A DNA stretch of 64,000 bases, from positions 1,426,001 to 1,490,000 of the forward strand of contig NZ_CP187926.1 of assembly GCF_049933045.1 (NCBI RefSeq), written 5' to 3'. The DNA is from Pseudocolwellia sp049933045. GTDB lineage: Bacteria > Pseudomonadota > Gammaproteobacteria > Enterobacterales > Alteromonadaceae. A program made the translations under genes and the position numbers. The notes beneath the pieces were generated by a model, which was not told the DNA's origin, did no database searches, and was given only the letters and a program-made list of their open reading frames with translations. Positions 34,494-42,966 of the stretch are shown in pieces (positions within the stretch are counted from its first letter, which is position 1; each line of letters opens with the position of its first letter).

Positions 34494-34979
34494 ATGAATG
34501 AAAATATAGTTGAAGCCGTATTAATATTTGCTGTGTTTTTTATTGCGGCAATGATCATCGATAAAATACTAAAAAGAATTGAATCAAAGTTTGATGCAAG
34601 CGTACGAGAATCGTTTCGTTTAATATCAAATTCACAACGTGCAATTTTGATCTTTATCGGCGTTGTTTTAGCACTTTCTAAATTGGGATTTGATGTTGCG
34701 GCATTAGTCGCAGGATTAGGTTTAACAGGCTTTGCTTTAGGTTTAGCTTTAAAGGACGCAATATCTAACTTAGTGTCAGGTATTATGATCGTTATTTATA
34801 AGCCAATAAAAATAGGGAATAAAATTGAAATTACAGGATCGAAAGGTACAGTAGTTGATTTGAACTTACGTTACATTACTGTAAAAAGTGACGGTGTTAC
34901 GCACTTAGTACCCAATTCAATACTGCTGAACAACAAAGTTTCGATTGTAGACCCAGAAGTAGTAACAGAAAAAGCTTAA
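34494..34979 (+). CDS. Small MscS-family mechanosensitive channel
   Basis: The 161-residue protein has two N-terminal helices (about 5-24, 48-68) and then the MscS pore helix with VAGLGLTGFALGLALKDAISNLVSG. A beta domain follows (KPIKIGNKIEITGSKGTVVDLNLRYITVKSDGVTHLVPNSILLNN). It ends right after the beta domain, lacking the large C-terminal cage of E. coli MscS. It should open at raised membrane tension to release solutes. The start ATG is at 34494. It is a single gene with a hairpin terminator after it. Confidence 0.9.
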   Translation: MNENIVEAVLIFAVFFIAAMIIDKILKRIESKFDASVRESFRLISNSQRAILIFIGVVLALSKLGFDVAALVAGLGLTGFALGLALKDAISNLVSGIMIVIYKPIKIGNKIEITGSKGTVVDLNLRYITVKSDGVTHLVPNSILLNNKVSIVDPEVVTEKA

Positions 34980-34997
34980 AGCTCATATCAAAATTTT

Positions 34998-35032
34998 ATA
35001 AAGCTCTGGTACTCGCTAGAGCTTTATCTTTT
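34998..35032 (+). terminator. Intrinsic terminator after the MscS gene
   Basis: ATAAAGCTCT (34998-35007) and AGAGCTTTAT (35018-35027) make a perfect 10-bp stem with a 10-nt loop, followed by CTTTTC. Confidence 0.65.
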
Positions 35033-35152
35033 CAAACAGTTTGCAAAGCTTATTCAAGATCAATACGAGAGAGAATCAAAATTAAAATCTGACTTGTTTT
35101 AACTCACGTTAAACTGGCTATTTAATCGACGTTATTCTTATAGCTCGCTCTA

Positions 35153-35329
35153 TTAGCTTTGCTTGCTCTCAATCTCTTTAATCTTTTTCAGTATTTCTTC
35201 AGCTTCATAAGTTAATTCTGAATAGGTTTTAATATCGCCATTACGTTGCGACTGCATAGCTTGCTCTAATTTAGCTTCGTAGCTTTTGTTAAGCTTTTTG
35301 GTTGGGTCTGATTTGAAAATTGAAAACAT
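35153..35329 (-). CDS. Small DUF6435 (Lacal_2735-type) protein
   Basis: The minus-strand frame from ATG 35329-35327 to TAA at 35155-35153 encodes 58 residues: MFSIFKSDPTKKLNKSYEAK at the start, then SQRNGDIKTYSELTYEAEE and KKIKEIESKQS. This is the compact, highly charged pattern of DUF6435/Lacal_2735 proteins (F-K-x-DP-x-KKL, then MQSQRNGDI). A clear AGAGAG ribosome binding site lies 4-9 nt before the ATG. The function is unknown. The small size makes it easy to miss. Confidence 0.85.
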   Translation of the reverse strand: MFSIFKSDPTKKLNKSYEAKLEQAMQSQRNGDIKTYSELTYEAEEILKKIKEIESKQS

Positions 35330-35552
35330 AAGATCTCTCTGGGTTCTTTCTTTAGTTATTTAATTATACGTAGCTGGCGAGATAAAGGATTACTTTATTT
35401 GTGTTTTTACTGAGATTAGATAGGAGGTGATTTAAAAATGTTATAACAACGCTTTGTAATTTAATCATTAATCGAGTAATCTTGATTTATTAAAGTTATC
35501 AGGAAGATACCTCACGCTATTGGAAGGCGGGTTTAATTCTTACAGGAATCCA

Positions 35553-35849
35553 ATGAAATATAAAAAATCAATTATCTCAATAATGTGTTTATTCACGTTT
35601 TCTTGCTCTACTGTAACAACTCATCACATTACATTTGGTCACCCATATAGTGGTACTGAGGATGCAGTTAAAAACTTTCCATGCCGTACCGTTAATTCAA
35701 TGAATTATGCAATGATGAATTTTCCATTTGTTGTGCTTGATATGCCATTTTCATTCTTATTAGATACCGTTTTATTACCCGTAGATCTTATCGTTACACC
35801 TAAAGTAGAACGAAAGTTTACGACATTTCATGATAATGAATGCGTTTAA
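35553..35849 (+). CDS. YceK/YidQ-like (DUF1375) lipoprotein
   Basis: The 98-residue lipoprotein has a signal sequence with the lipobox FSCS (Cys18). The body includes HPYSGTEDAVKNFPC and FVVLDMPFSFLLDTVLLPVDLIVTP, the family's characteristic PFSxxLDTxLLPxDL block. E. coli YceK and YidQ are outer-membrane lipoproteins of unknown function. ATG 35553 is chosen because CAGGAA lies 6 nt before it; the open frame extends to a TTG at 35520. It is a single gene. Confidence 0.85.
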   Translation: MKYKKSIISIMCLFTFSCSTVTTHHITFGHPYSGTEDAVKNFPCRTVNSMNYAMMNFPFVVLDMPFSFLLDTVLLPVDLIVTPKVERKFTTFHDNECV

Positions 35850-35917
35850 CCACATAAGGTTTACATAATGATTAGTTAGAGCAACCCTTTAACATTATTC
35901 CACTCAAAAGTTGTTGT

Positions 35918-36337
35918 ATGAATATTTATTTAATTATTGCTGGTACATTAAGTGCAATTGTTGCTGTGTTGCACTTAGGTTGTATATATTTTGGCGCTCA
36001 TTGGTATCGTTTTTTTGGTGCGGGTGAAGGGATGGCTATATTGGCCGAAAAAGGTAGTATTCAACCAACAATAATCACGAGTTTCATTATTTTGGTTCTT
36101 TCTTTGTGGTCACTTTATGCTTTTTCTGGTGCTGGTGTTATCACGAAACTTCCATTCATTCGTGTGGCACTTTCTTTAATTACCTTCATTTACTTAGCGC
36201 GTGGACTCCTTGGTTTGTTTTTAATAAAATCGCCTATGGGACGCACACCTGAATTTTGGGTTTGGAGTTCAATTATTTGTTTAATATTTGGCATTATTCA
36301 TTTGATTGGTTTGAGACAACAATGGGCAAACTTATAA
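35918..36337 (+). CDS. Four-helix inner-membrane protein of unknown function
   Basis: The 139 residues have four hydrophobic helices (about 3-26, 45-66, 78-100 and 112-132). The GAHWYRFFGAGEGMA loop after the first helix is a feature shared by small membrane proteins found in many Proteobacteria. I do not recognise a named family. The start ATG 35918 is supported by the N-terminal helix; the ribosome binding site is weak (AAAAGTTG). It is a single gene. Confidence 0.65.
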   Translation: MNIYLIIAGTLSAIVAVLHLGCIYFGAHWYRFFGAGEGMAILAEKGSIQPTIITSFIILVLSLWSLYAFSGAGVITKLPFIRVALSLITFIYLARGLLGLFLIKSPMGRTPEFWVWSSIICLIFGIIHLIGLRQQWANL

Positions 36338-36565
36338 AGACTTCCATTTATTTAAATTTAATTACTTCATACCTATTTCTCTAAACTCCTTAATTTCCTT
36401 ATTGTTTCCTCATTTCCTGCACATTCTTTTCAATGCGTTACGGTATATTGCTGTGGTGACTAGGCGTTAATAAAACTAACAAATGTCTTAGTTGTTTGAG
36501 CAAAGTGTAATTGAGTCTGTTGAACATTCATTTATGCATAACCCATTTTGATTGAGGAGAGTTGT

Positions 36566-37645
36566 GTGAATAACACAATCATAAAAGTAGCGGCTATTTC
36601 ATTTAGTTTAATTTTAGGTGCTTGTGGTTCTAGTACGAGTGATGATGATGCTACTGCAGCTGATGAAACGATTACTGAAGAAACTACAACAGAAGAAACG
36701 GACGACGATACAACACCTGTCGTGTTAGACGTTGATGCAACGCTATTTTTAAACAGTGATAATGTAAGTGTTGATACAGTTTCTTGTACATTAACCGATG
36801 GCAGCGAAACTTTGTGTTATCAAATTACGTCAAAACATATAGCCACTGAACATGATATGGGACCTTGGTGTCCTGAAACTATTTACGATACGGCAGAAAA
36901 GGGCGGTCTTTGGTTTGATAAAGGCGAAATACATGATTTAGATGGGCCATTTATCCAAAATTTAGCCGTATTTTATGATGATCCTGGTTTTAAAATGTAT
37001 GAGGACGACGGTAGTGTTCGACGAATGGAAACTGCTGAACAATGTGAACTAGGTGCAGATCCAAATATTGAAGATGAATTTACCAATATGTGTGCACAAT
37101 GTTTACCTGAGTGGGTTAGTACTGAAGTGTCATATTTGATCCCTATTACTCCTGTTAAACAAGCTGAACCTGTTGAATTAAGTGATGGACCTACGTTAGA
37201 AGTTCAAGGTGTGGAATATGGTCCATCTGTTCGAGGGTTAGCATTTAACGGCGTTAGGTTTGATCACCCTGCAGACATCGATATTATTCTTGCTGGATAT
37301 CAAATTGCACCAGTAGATGATGCGGGAGGGCATGTAAATAACAGTTTGGGTTATCACTATCATGGTGATACTGGAATGGTTAATCGTATTGAGCAGACGG
37401 ATGGACATTCAGCCATGATTGGCTACGCATTAGATGGTCATGGGCTTTTCGCTAAATTGGATGCTGATGGTAATGAAGCTACAGATCTTGATACTTGTAG
37501 AGGACATGAAGATGAAACTCGAGGTTATCATTATCACGTGTTGTCTTTAGAGAGTAACGAGTTCTTAGATTGTTTTTACGGTGCTTGGGCTGAAGATGAT
37601 AGTGATGAGCAGGGCGGCCCAGGAGGCGGTGGTCCTCCACAGTAG
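36566..37645 (+). CDS. YHYH-domain lipoprotein
   Basis: The 359-residue protein has a lipoprotein signal with lipobox LGAC, then an acidic Asp/Glu/Thr linker, then the YHYH domain. That domain has GYHYHGDTGM (first motif), GYALDGHGLFAKLDADGNEA and GYHYHVLSLESNEFLDCFYG (second motif). The acidic loops suggest Ca binding and the His pairs a metal centre. The C-terminus is Gly/Pro-rich. The start is GTG 36566, with GAGGAGA 7 nt before it; the frame reaches further to a TTG at 36548. A terminator and a small exported protein gene follow. The function of the family is unknown. Confidence 0.85.
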   Translation: MNNTIIKVAAISFSLILGACGSSTSDDDATAADETITEETTTEETDDDTTPVVLDVDATLFLNSDNVSVDTVSCTLTDGSETLCYQITSKHIATEHDMGPWCPETIYDTAEKGGLWFDKGEIHDLDGPFIQNLAVFYDDPGFKMYEDDGSVRRMETAEQCELGADPNIEDEFTNMCAQCLPEWVSTEVSYLIPITPVKQAEPVELSDGPTLEVQGVEYGPSVRGLAFNGVRFDHPADIDIILAGYQIAPVDDAGGHVNNSLGYHYHGDTGMVNRIEQTDGHSAMIGYALDGHGLFAKLDADGNEATDLDTCRGHEDETRGYHYHVLSLESNEFLDCFYGAWAEDDSDEQGGPGGGGPPQ

Positions 37646-37653
37646 AATATAGT

Positions 37654-37686
37654 TAAAGCCAGTATTTATGAATGCTGGCTTTTTAT
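37654..37686 (+). terminator. Intrinsic terminator after the YHYH gene
   Basis: AAAGCCAG and CTGGCTTT pair, extended by AT-rich pairs with one mismatch around a short loop, and are followed by a run of T's. It lies before the next gene's start at 37714, so transcription of that gene may be partial readthrough or come from its own promoter. Confidence 0.8.
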
Positions 37687-37713
37687 TTATCCAAAATTTA
37701 TGGGGATTTTTTT

Positions 37714-38190
37714 ATGAAAAATGCTTTTTTGTTGTTTGTTTTATTATGGTTTTCGTCAGGCGTTAATGCCCATGGTTTTGACTATTCAGTGATTGTGCTA
37801 ACAGAAAAAGAAAATAATACGTGGAATTTGCAACTGACTTCATCACTTGATGCTTTTAGAAAAGAAGTAAAAATACACTTTGCTGACACCCCGTACACTT
37901 CGCCTGAGGAGTTTAATCAACAATTACTCAAGCACATAGGCAGTACATTAAAAATAATGGTAGAAGGTAAAAGTATTAGTTTAGGTGATGGAAAGGTAAC
38001 TTTAGGTCACGAAACATCTATTGCTTTCAAACAAATACATGTTCTGAATACAGCCAAAACTGTTCAACTCATTAATGGAGCAGTAAAAGATATTTACAGA
38101 CACACAACAAAGTTATTTGTTCATCGATTAGGTAAAGACAAAAAGTCATACATTTTAAACAAGGCGAATGGCTTTACTGCGGATATATAA
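37714..38190 (+). CDS. Small exported protein, DUF6702-like
   Basis: The 158-residue protein has a signal peptide (about 1-20, ending VNA) directly followed by HGFDYSVIVLTEKENNTWNLQL. DAFRKEVKIHF and SIALGDGKVTLGHETSIAFKQ-like sequence follow. This resembles the DUF6702 pattern (HP-x-YxSxT..., beta-rich). ATG 37714 is preferred: it has GGGGAT before it and begins the signal peptide, whereas the open frame from 37672 does not. It follows the YHYH lipoprotein gene with a terminator between. The function is unknown. Confidence 0.65.
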   Translation: MKNAFLLFVLLWFSSGVNAHGFDYSVIVLTEKENNTWNLQLTSSLDAFRKEVKIHFADTPYTSPEEFNQQLLKHIGSTLKIMVEGKSISLGDGKVTLGHETSIAFKQIHVLNTAKTVQLINGAVKDIYRHTTKLFVHRLGKDKKSYILNKANGFTADI

Positions 38191-38330
38191 AATCTGTTTT
38201 CGTTTTATCATGCCCTAATATTAATTGTTTAGTTGATAGAATTACATTATCTGTTCAAGGTTACTTTGGTAAATGAATATGGCATTCAGGTGCTAGATCT
38301 TCATACTATAGAATCAAATAAAACCGATGT

Positions 38331-38546
38331 ATGAACATATCAGTAATTTCATCAACTATCAGTAGTTTAGATGAGAATTTAGCTCAGGTTGAAGCCAAGA
38401 GCAGTGATGGATGTACCATTACATTTAACCGAAATGACGTAGGTAAAGGTGTTAAGGTTCATACACCACAGGTTGTTATCGAATCTAAAGATTTCATTGA
38501 TGATTTAAAAAATAGTTACTTCTTTGTTCTTGTATCTAGCTTATAG
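38331..38546 (+). CDS. Hypothetical 71-residue protein
   Basis: The reading frame is short but has ordinary protein composition (SSLDENLAQVEAKSSDGCTI, FNRNDVGKGVKVHTPQVVIE). No ribosome binding site is clear before the ATG, no signal or membrane helix is present, and no family is recognised. It may be a real small gene or a chance frame. Confidence 0.35.
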   Translation: MNISVISSTISSLDENLAQVEAKSSDGCTITFNRNDVGKGVKVHTPQVVIESKDFIDDLKNSYFFVLVSSL

Positions 38547-38621
38547 CTAATCATGTTAGTTTTTATCAATTTGCGAGCAAGGTTTCACTTTTACCTATTT
38601 CGCATTGGAGCGGTTTAGACA

Positions 38622-38930
38622 ATGGAAAAATTATTTAAAGTATTATTAGGCTCTAGTCGCTGGCTTATTTATATTGTTGCCTTCTCAGGGTTTATATATA
38701 AATTTTATTTCTATAAATCAATAGCCTTAGCGTCAGGCGAGCCTTATGGCTTAGGAGATTTAATTGATTTACTGTTCGTTTTCGTCGTTATTGGTATTTG
38801 GTGTACTGCGCTTATATCTTTAGTAGTCTTATCTTTGATTAACTTTAAACAAAATTTTTTAGATTCAATTAAGTTGTTTTTATACGTTTCAGTTGTTCTT
38901 ATTGGCTACTTATACATATTAAGTCGTTAA
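38622..38930 (+). CDS. Small three-helix membrane protein
   Basis: The 102 residues contain three hydrophobic helices (about 12-32, 48-72 and 82-100). The start ATG 38622 follows GGAGCGG at 38606-38612. No family was recognised. It lies between unrelated single genes. Confidence 0.5.
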   Translation: MEKLFKVLLGSSRWLIYIVAFSGFIYKFYFYKSIALASGEPYGLGDLIDLLFVFVVIGIWCTALISLVVLSLINFKQNFLDSIKLFLYVSVVLIGYLYILSR

Positions 38931-39129
38931 CCTGCATCGGTTAAAACCTTTTTAATTAATCCAATGTGATATTAGTCAATACTTGTTATATCACAAGTAA
39001 ATTTAACGATGAAATCATTAACAAAGTACCATTAATTATGTAATCTAATAAACGTAATTTTTTAGTTAGTGAAGTCTATTTAACCTTTCAATAAATCAAT
39101 ATTTAATTATCTTCTAGGTGTTATATATA

Positions 39130-39660
39130 ATGAAAAAATTCTTAAAAACCCTTAAATATTGTATGTATAGTTTAGGGTTAGTTCTACTTATTGGTTTTCT
39201 TATACCTGAAGAAATAATAAACCCTGTTCAGGGAGCTACAGAAAGTGACTGGAATCATGAAACATTCTGGTATGAACCATGGGGAACATCTGGTGTACAT
39301 AAAGGAATAGATATTTTTGGAAAAAAAGGGACACCAGTTGCAGCTTCAACAAGTGGCGTTGTGATATTTTCTGGCATATTAGGGAAAGGTGGGAATGCCG
39401 TTGCTATTTTGGGTCCAAAATGGCGAGTACATTACTTTGCTCACTTAAATAGTTACAGCGTAGAGTTGGGTGACTTTGTTAATATCAATAAAGAAATAGG
39501 TACGCTTGGTGATACAGGTAACGCTGGAGGTAAACAACCTCATGTGCATTATTCTATATTGTCTATCATTCCTGTTCCTTGGCTTGCAACTATGGAGAAC
39601 CAAGGTTGGAAAAAAATGTTCTTATTAAGTCCTCATGAAAAGTTAATAAATATAAAGTAA
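39130..39660 (+). CDS. M23 (LytM) family metallopeptidase
   Basis: The 176-residue protein has an N-terminal hydrophobic anchor (about 12-30) and a LytM domain with the zinc motifs HKGIDIF (HxxxD) and HVHYS (HxH). KKGTPVAASTSGVVIFSG and VHYFAHLNSYSVELGDFV are the standard fold elements. It is expected to cut peptidoglycan cross-links or act as a periplasmic regulator of amidases. ATG 39130 is taken as start; the frame extends to 39118. All catalytic residues appear present. It is a single gene. Confidence 0.88.
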   Translation: MKKFLKTLKYCMYSLGLVLLIGFLIPEEIINPVQGATESDWNHETFWYEPWGTSGVHKGIDIFGKKGTPVAASTSGVVIFSGILGKGGNAVAILGPKWRVHYFAHLNSYSVELGDFVNINKEIGTLGDTGNAGGKQPHVHYSILSIIPVPWLATMENQGWKKMFLLSPHEKLINIK

Positions 39661-39858
39661 TAAGAGGATAATTTTAAATACTTTGATTTTCACTAATACT
39701 GCTTGTTGATACCTTATGTATTTATCAAAAAAGCTTTTACTCCTATACATCACATGTTTATTCCATATTAAATAAGTTAATGGTTATTTATAGCTTATAC
39801 CTGTAAGTTGAATCACATATTATCTATCACGATTTTTTGTTTTTTTAAGGAGAGGTGT

Positions 39859-40260
39859 TTGTTATACCCAGTATTTTTAATGGTGCTATTAACCTTTGTT
39901 GTAGGTTTTATAACGGTTAAAGTTCGTTTTGCTAGCGTGAAAAAAGGTGATGTAAGTGCCAAATACTTTAAGCTAATGGATGGTGAGAATGTTCCTAAGA
40001 TAGTAACGAAAACTTCGCGTAATTTTAATAATCAATTTGAAGTGCCTGTTTTATTTTATGTTGTGTGTTGTTTATTTATTAGTTTACAGATTGAAAGTGA
40101 AATAGCCGTTATTTTTGCTTGGTTGTTTGTTGTGTCTCGTATTGTTCATTCTTATATTCATCTTACTTATAATTATATAATTCATCGCATGCTGTCATTT
40201 TGGGCTGGTTTGATGTTTGTTTTGGGGTTATGGATTACTTTATTCATTCATCAAATATAA
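39859..40260 (+). CDS. MAPEG-family membrane protein
   Basis: The ~133-residue protein has four hydrophobic helices and MAPEG hallmarks: FASVKKGDVSAKYFKL and TSRNFNNQFEVPVLFYV (the RNxxNxxE-like block). VSRIVHSYIHLTYNYIIHRMLSFWAGLM follows. TTG 39859 is chosen because AAGGAG lies 6 nt before it; the open frame runs back to 39808 but has no site there. MAPEG proteins handle glutathione or lipid substrates in eukaryotes; bacterial members like this are uncharacterised. Confidence 0.8.
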   Translation: MLYPVFLMVLLTFVVGFITVKVRFASVKKGDVSAKYFKLMDGENVPKIVTKTSRNFNNQFEVPVLFYVVCCLFISLQIESEIAVIFAWLFVVSRIVHSYIHLTYNYIIHRMLSFWAGLMFVLGLWITLFIHQI

Positions 40261-40391
40261 ATTAGTGACTTTTTTATGGATGATAATTGAGCATTATCTT
40301 AAAATTGTACTATTATTAGTGTTCACGCTTGATTTTTAAAACTTGTTTACGTCAATAAAATTTACACTTTGTATTAGGTTTTAATTTTTAT

Positions 40392-40426
40392 TTGACAATA
40401 ATGCTTTAAAATCAATGCTGTATAAT
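40392..40426 (+). promoter_or_regulatory. Possible promoter of the PEP-CTERM gene
   Basis: A consensus TATAAT stands at 40421-40426. A TTGACA at 40392-40397 is 23 bp before it, wider than optimal, so the true -35 may be different. A ~90-nt leader with two near-copies of TATTGTTGTAT (40469-40493 region) precedes the start codon at 40514. Confidence 0.3.
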
Positions 40427-40513
40427 TTATGGCATTATTAATGCCTAGTAAGGTTATTGTATATCGTATTGTTGTATACCATATTGTTGTATCAACCTAT
40501 AAAGGTGAATTTT

Positions 40514-41179
40514 ATGAGTAATAAAGTTTTAAGAAATATTGTTTTTAGTTCTATTTTATCTGTATTTTGTGCTGCTTCAGCCAATGCTAACTTGATTGTA
40601 AATGGAAGTTTTGAAGAAGCTGCAACTGGTTCTGCTTTAGGTGGAGGTAATGGTTGGAATTTCTATGATTCGGCAGATATAAATGGCTGGGATGGAAGTA
40701 ACATTGAATTATGGAGCACGTTAGGTATTGACTCTTTCGATGGTGATAACCATGCAGAATTAAATGCTGCAGGTGGTAATGGTGGTGATTCTTGGTCTAT
40801 CTCTCAAACATTTGCTACTGAAATAGGTCAAACTTACGAATTGTTTTTTGCTTACAGTGCACGACTTGGTTCTAGTACTGAAAGTGACGAAAGCTTTAGC
40901 GTAACCGTAGATGATTTTTCTGCTGTACTTGATGATCATATTGTTGGCGAATGGAGTATATTCACTAACAGTTTTGTTGCTGATAGTGATTCTGCGACAT
41001 TAACTTTCACAATTATTGATTACGCTAAATATACTTATGGTAATTTCTTAGATGATATTAGCGTAGTAGCTGTTTCTAATTTCGGACCCGCTGCTACATC
41101 AGTACCTGAACCAGAAACATTAGCTTTATTTGCTTTAAGTGTATTTGGTTTAGTTGCCACTAGAAGAAAAATGAAATAA
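40514..41179 (+). CDS. PEP-CTERM sorted exported protein
   Basis: The 221-residue protein has a signal peptide (about 1-25, ending SANA), then NLIVNGSFEEAATGS, an opening typical of carbohydrate-binding-like DUF642 domains with a jelly-roll fold. The C-terminus is VPEPETLALFALSVFGLVATRRK, the PEP-CTERM tripartite signal (PEP motif, hydrophobic helix, basic tail) processed by exosortase. ATG 40514 is preceded by AAAGGTGA. No exosortase or EPS genes are in the window, so sorting must rely on genes elsewhere. A terminator follows. Confidence 0.88.
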   Translation: MSNKVLRNIVFSSILSVFCAASANANLIVNGSFEEAATGSALGGGNGWNFYDSADINGWDGSNIELWSTLGIDSFDGDNHAELNAAGGNGGDSWSISQTFATEIGQTYELFFAYSARLGSSTESDESFSVTVDDFSAVLDDHIVGEWSIFTNSFVADSDSATLTFTIIDYAKYTYGNFLDDISVVAVSNFGPAATSVPEPETLALFALSVFGLVATRRKMK

Positions 41180-41201
41180 CGAAAACTCTTCGTTAATCTA
41201 T

Positions 41202-41234
41202 TAAAGGCTGATCTGTTGATCAGCCTTTTTGCAT
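41202..41234 (+). terminator. Intrinsic terminator after the PEP-CTERM gene
   Basis: AAAGGCTGATC and GATCAGCCTTT pair perfectly over 11 bp with a 4-nt loop, followed by TTGC; the right arm itself ends in a T-run. Confidence 0.85.
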
Positions 41235-41414
41235 TCTAAAGCTAAACTTTTTGTTTTGTTTTCCCCATTAGCGTTATCTAGCAATATGGTTAACTATAAA
41301 AGACTCATTTCTTCTATTTTGATAACTGACAGAATCTCAACTTATTACGAAAATTGTTAGTCTAACGAATTCAGGTAAGTTAACATGCGCCATTAATCAT
41401 GATTGATGTAAAAC

Positions 41415-41747
41415 ATGTCTGAATCAAATATAGAAATAACTCACTCAGAGCTTAGTAGCAATGAAGATCTTAACCCCGATATTACTTGCGCGACTTGTCA
41501 GGCTTGTTGCTGTCGGTTAGAAGTGATGATCATTTCTGACACAGGCGTTCCTGAAGAACACATAGCACATGATGAGTGGGGCGGTGAGACTATGCTTCGT
41601 TTAGATGATGGTTACTGCTCAGCATTAGATCGTGAAACATCAATGTGTACTATTTATGAAAATAGACCGTGGACTTGTCGTGAATTTGAAATGGGGTCGT
41701 ACGAATGTGAGAATGAACGCGCTATTCCTGTTGTTTATGTTGGCTAA
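41415..41747 (+). CDS. YkgJ-family cysteine cluster protein
   Basis: The 110-residue protein has the Cys pattern of the YkgJ/CxxCxxCC family: CATCQACCCRLEVMI, then DGYCSALDRETSMCTIYENRPWTCREF. The clusters are proposed to bind Zn or an Fe-S centre. The start ATG 41415 has ATGTAAAAC before it, without a strong ribosome binding site. It is a single gene of unknown role. Confidence 0.85.
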   Translation: MSESNIEITHSELSSNEDLNPDITCATCQACCCRLEVMIISDTGVPEEHIAHDEWGGETMLRLDDGYCSALDRETSMCTIYENRPWTCREFEMGSYECENERAIPVVYVG

Positions 41748-42039
41748 GTTGTTTTAGTAAACAAACTTAGCTATTTGCTTAACTTCTCTGTTACTTTATT
41801 AATACCTATTTTACTACTTATCCATACTATTGATCAGAATATTACCTATACTCAATTCAATATCACACTCATTACTCTGTCAATTTCTTATACAAGCTAA
41901 TGTATTTAAAACAAGTTTATCTTTATTTCAATTGAGCTATAAACATTTATACGGTAAGTTTAAGATTCAAATACTAAACAGTTTAATATCTTAGTCTGTT
42001 TGTTTTTTATTTGGCTTTCAATAGCCTGTAGTAGGAATT

Positions 42040-42966
42040 ATGCATCATTTAATCGCTAATATTGTTCAACAAGTAGGTTCTATTGTTATCGGTAAAGAGC
42101 CTGAAATTCGACTTTCGTTAGCGTGTTTATTTGCTAAAGGTCATATTCTTATTGAAGATTTACCTGGTATGGGTAAAACAACTTTAGCTCAGGTACTTTC
42201 AAAAACCTTGGGCTTATCGTATCAACGTACTCAATTTACCAGTGACATGCTACCGTCAGATGTTGTGGGTATTTCTATTTTCGATACAGATAAAAATGCT
42301 TTCACCTTGCACAAAGGACCTATCTTTAACCAAGTTGTGTTAGCAGACGAAATTAATAGAGCTAGCCCTAAAACTCAAAGTGCTTTACTTGAAGCAATGG
42401 AAAGTGCGCATGTGAGTATTGATGGTAAAACTTATGCTTTACCTGAACCGTTCTTTGTTATTGCCACACAAAACCCGCTGTTTCATTCAGGTACTTATCC
42501 GTTACCCGAGTCTCAATTAGATCGCTTTACTATGCGTATTACTTTAGGTTTTCCGAGTGTAGAAGCTGAAAAGCGCATATTGGCTAATAGTAATAACCGA
42601 GAAGATATTAATAACTTAGCGGCTTGTATTACTGTTGAACAATTAATGGATATTCAAAAGTTGATTGAAGGTACTCACGTATCAGAATCAATTCTAGAAT
42701 ATGTTATTGCGCTGTGTCAGATTTCTCGTAAAAACATAGGTAACGTTAATCCTTTATCACCAAGAGCAGGTAAGGCTTTATTAGCTTCTGCAAAAGCTTG
42801 GGCGTTTATGGATGATAGAGATCATGTTTTACCTCAAGACATTCAAGCTGTTTTTGAAGCTGTTTGTGAGCACAGGTTAGATACGACAGGTACTATTTCA
42901 ACGAGTAATGAAATGAGTGCTGCTAAAAATATTTTACAACAAGTAGATCCAACGAATCCTCTATGA
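42040..42966 (+). CDS. MoxR-family AAA+ ATPase
   Basis: The 308-residue cytoplasmic ATPase has Walker A LPGMGKTT (41-48), Walker B VVLADEINRASPKTQSALLEAM, FFVIATQNP as sensor 1, and PLSPRAGKALLASAKAWAF as the C-terminal lid with sensor 2. MoxR ATPases act as chaperones that activate metal- or VWA-type partners. It overlaps the DUF58 gene by 4 bp and heads the MoxR-DUF58-transglutaminase operon. Confidence 0.95.
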   Translation: MHHLIANIVQQVGSIVIGKEPEIRLSLACLFAKGHILIEDLPGMGKTTLAQVLSKTLGLSYQRTQFTSDMLPSDVVGISIFDTDKNAFTLHKGPIFNQVVLADEINRASPKTQSALLEAMESAHVSIDGKTYALPEPFFVIATQNPLFHSGTYPLPESQLDRFTMRITLGFPSVEAEKRILANSNNREDINNLAACITVEQLMDIQKLIEGTHVSESILEYVIALCQISRKNIGNVNPLSPRAGKALLASAKAWAFMDDRDHVLPQDIQAVFEAVCEHRLDTTGTISTSNEMSAAKNILQQVDPTNPL

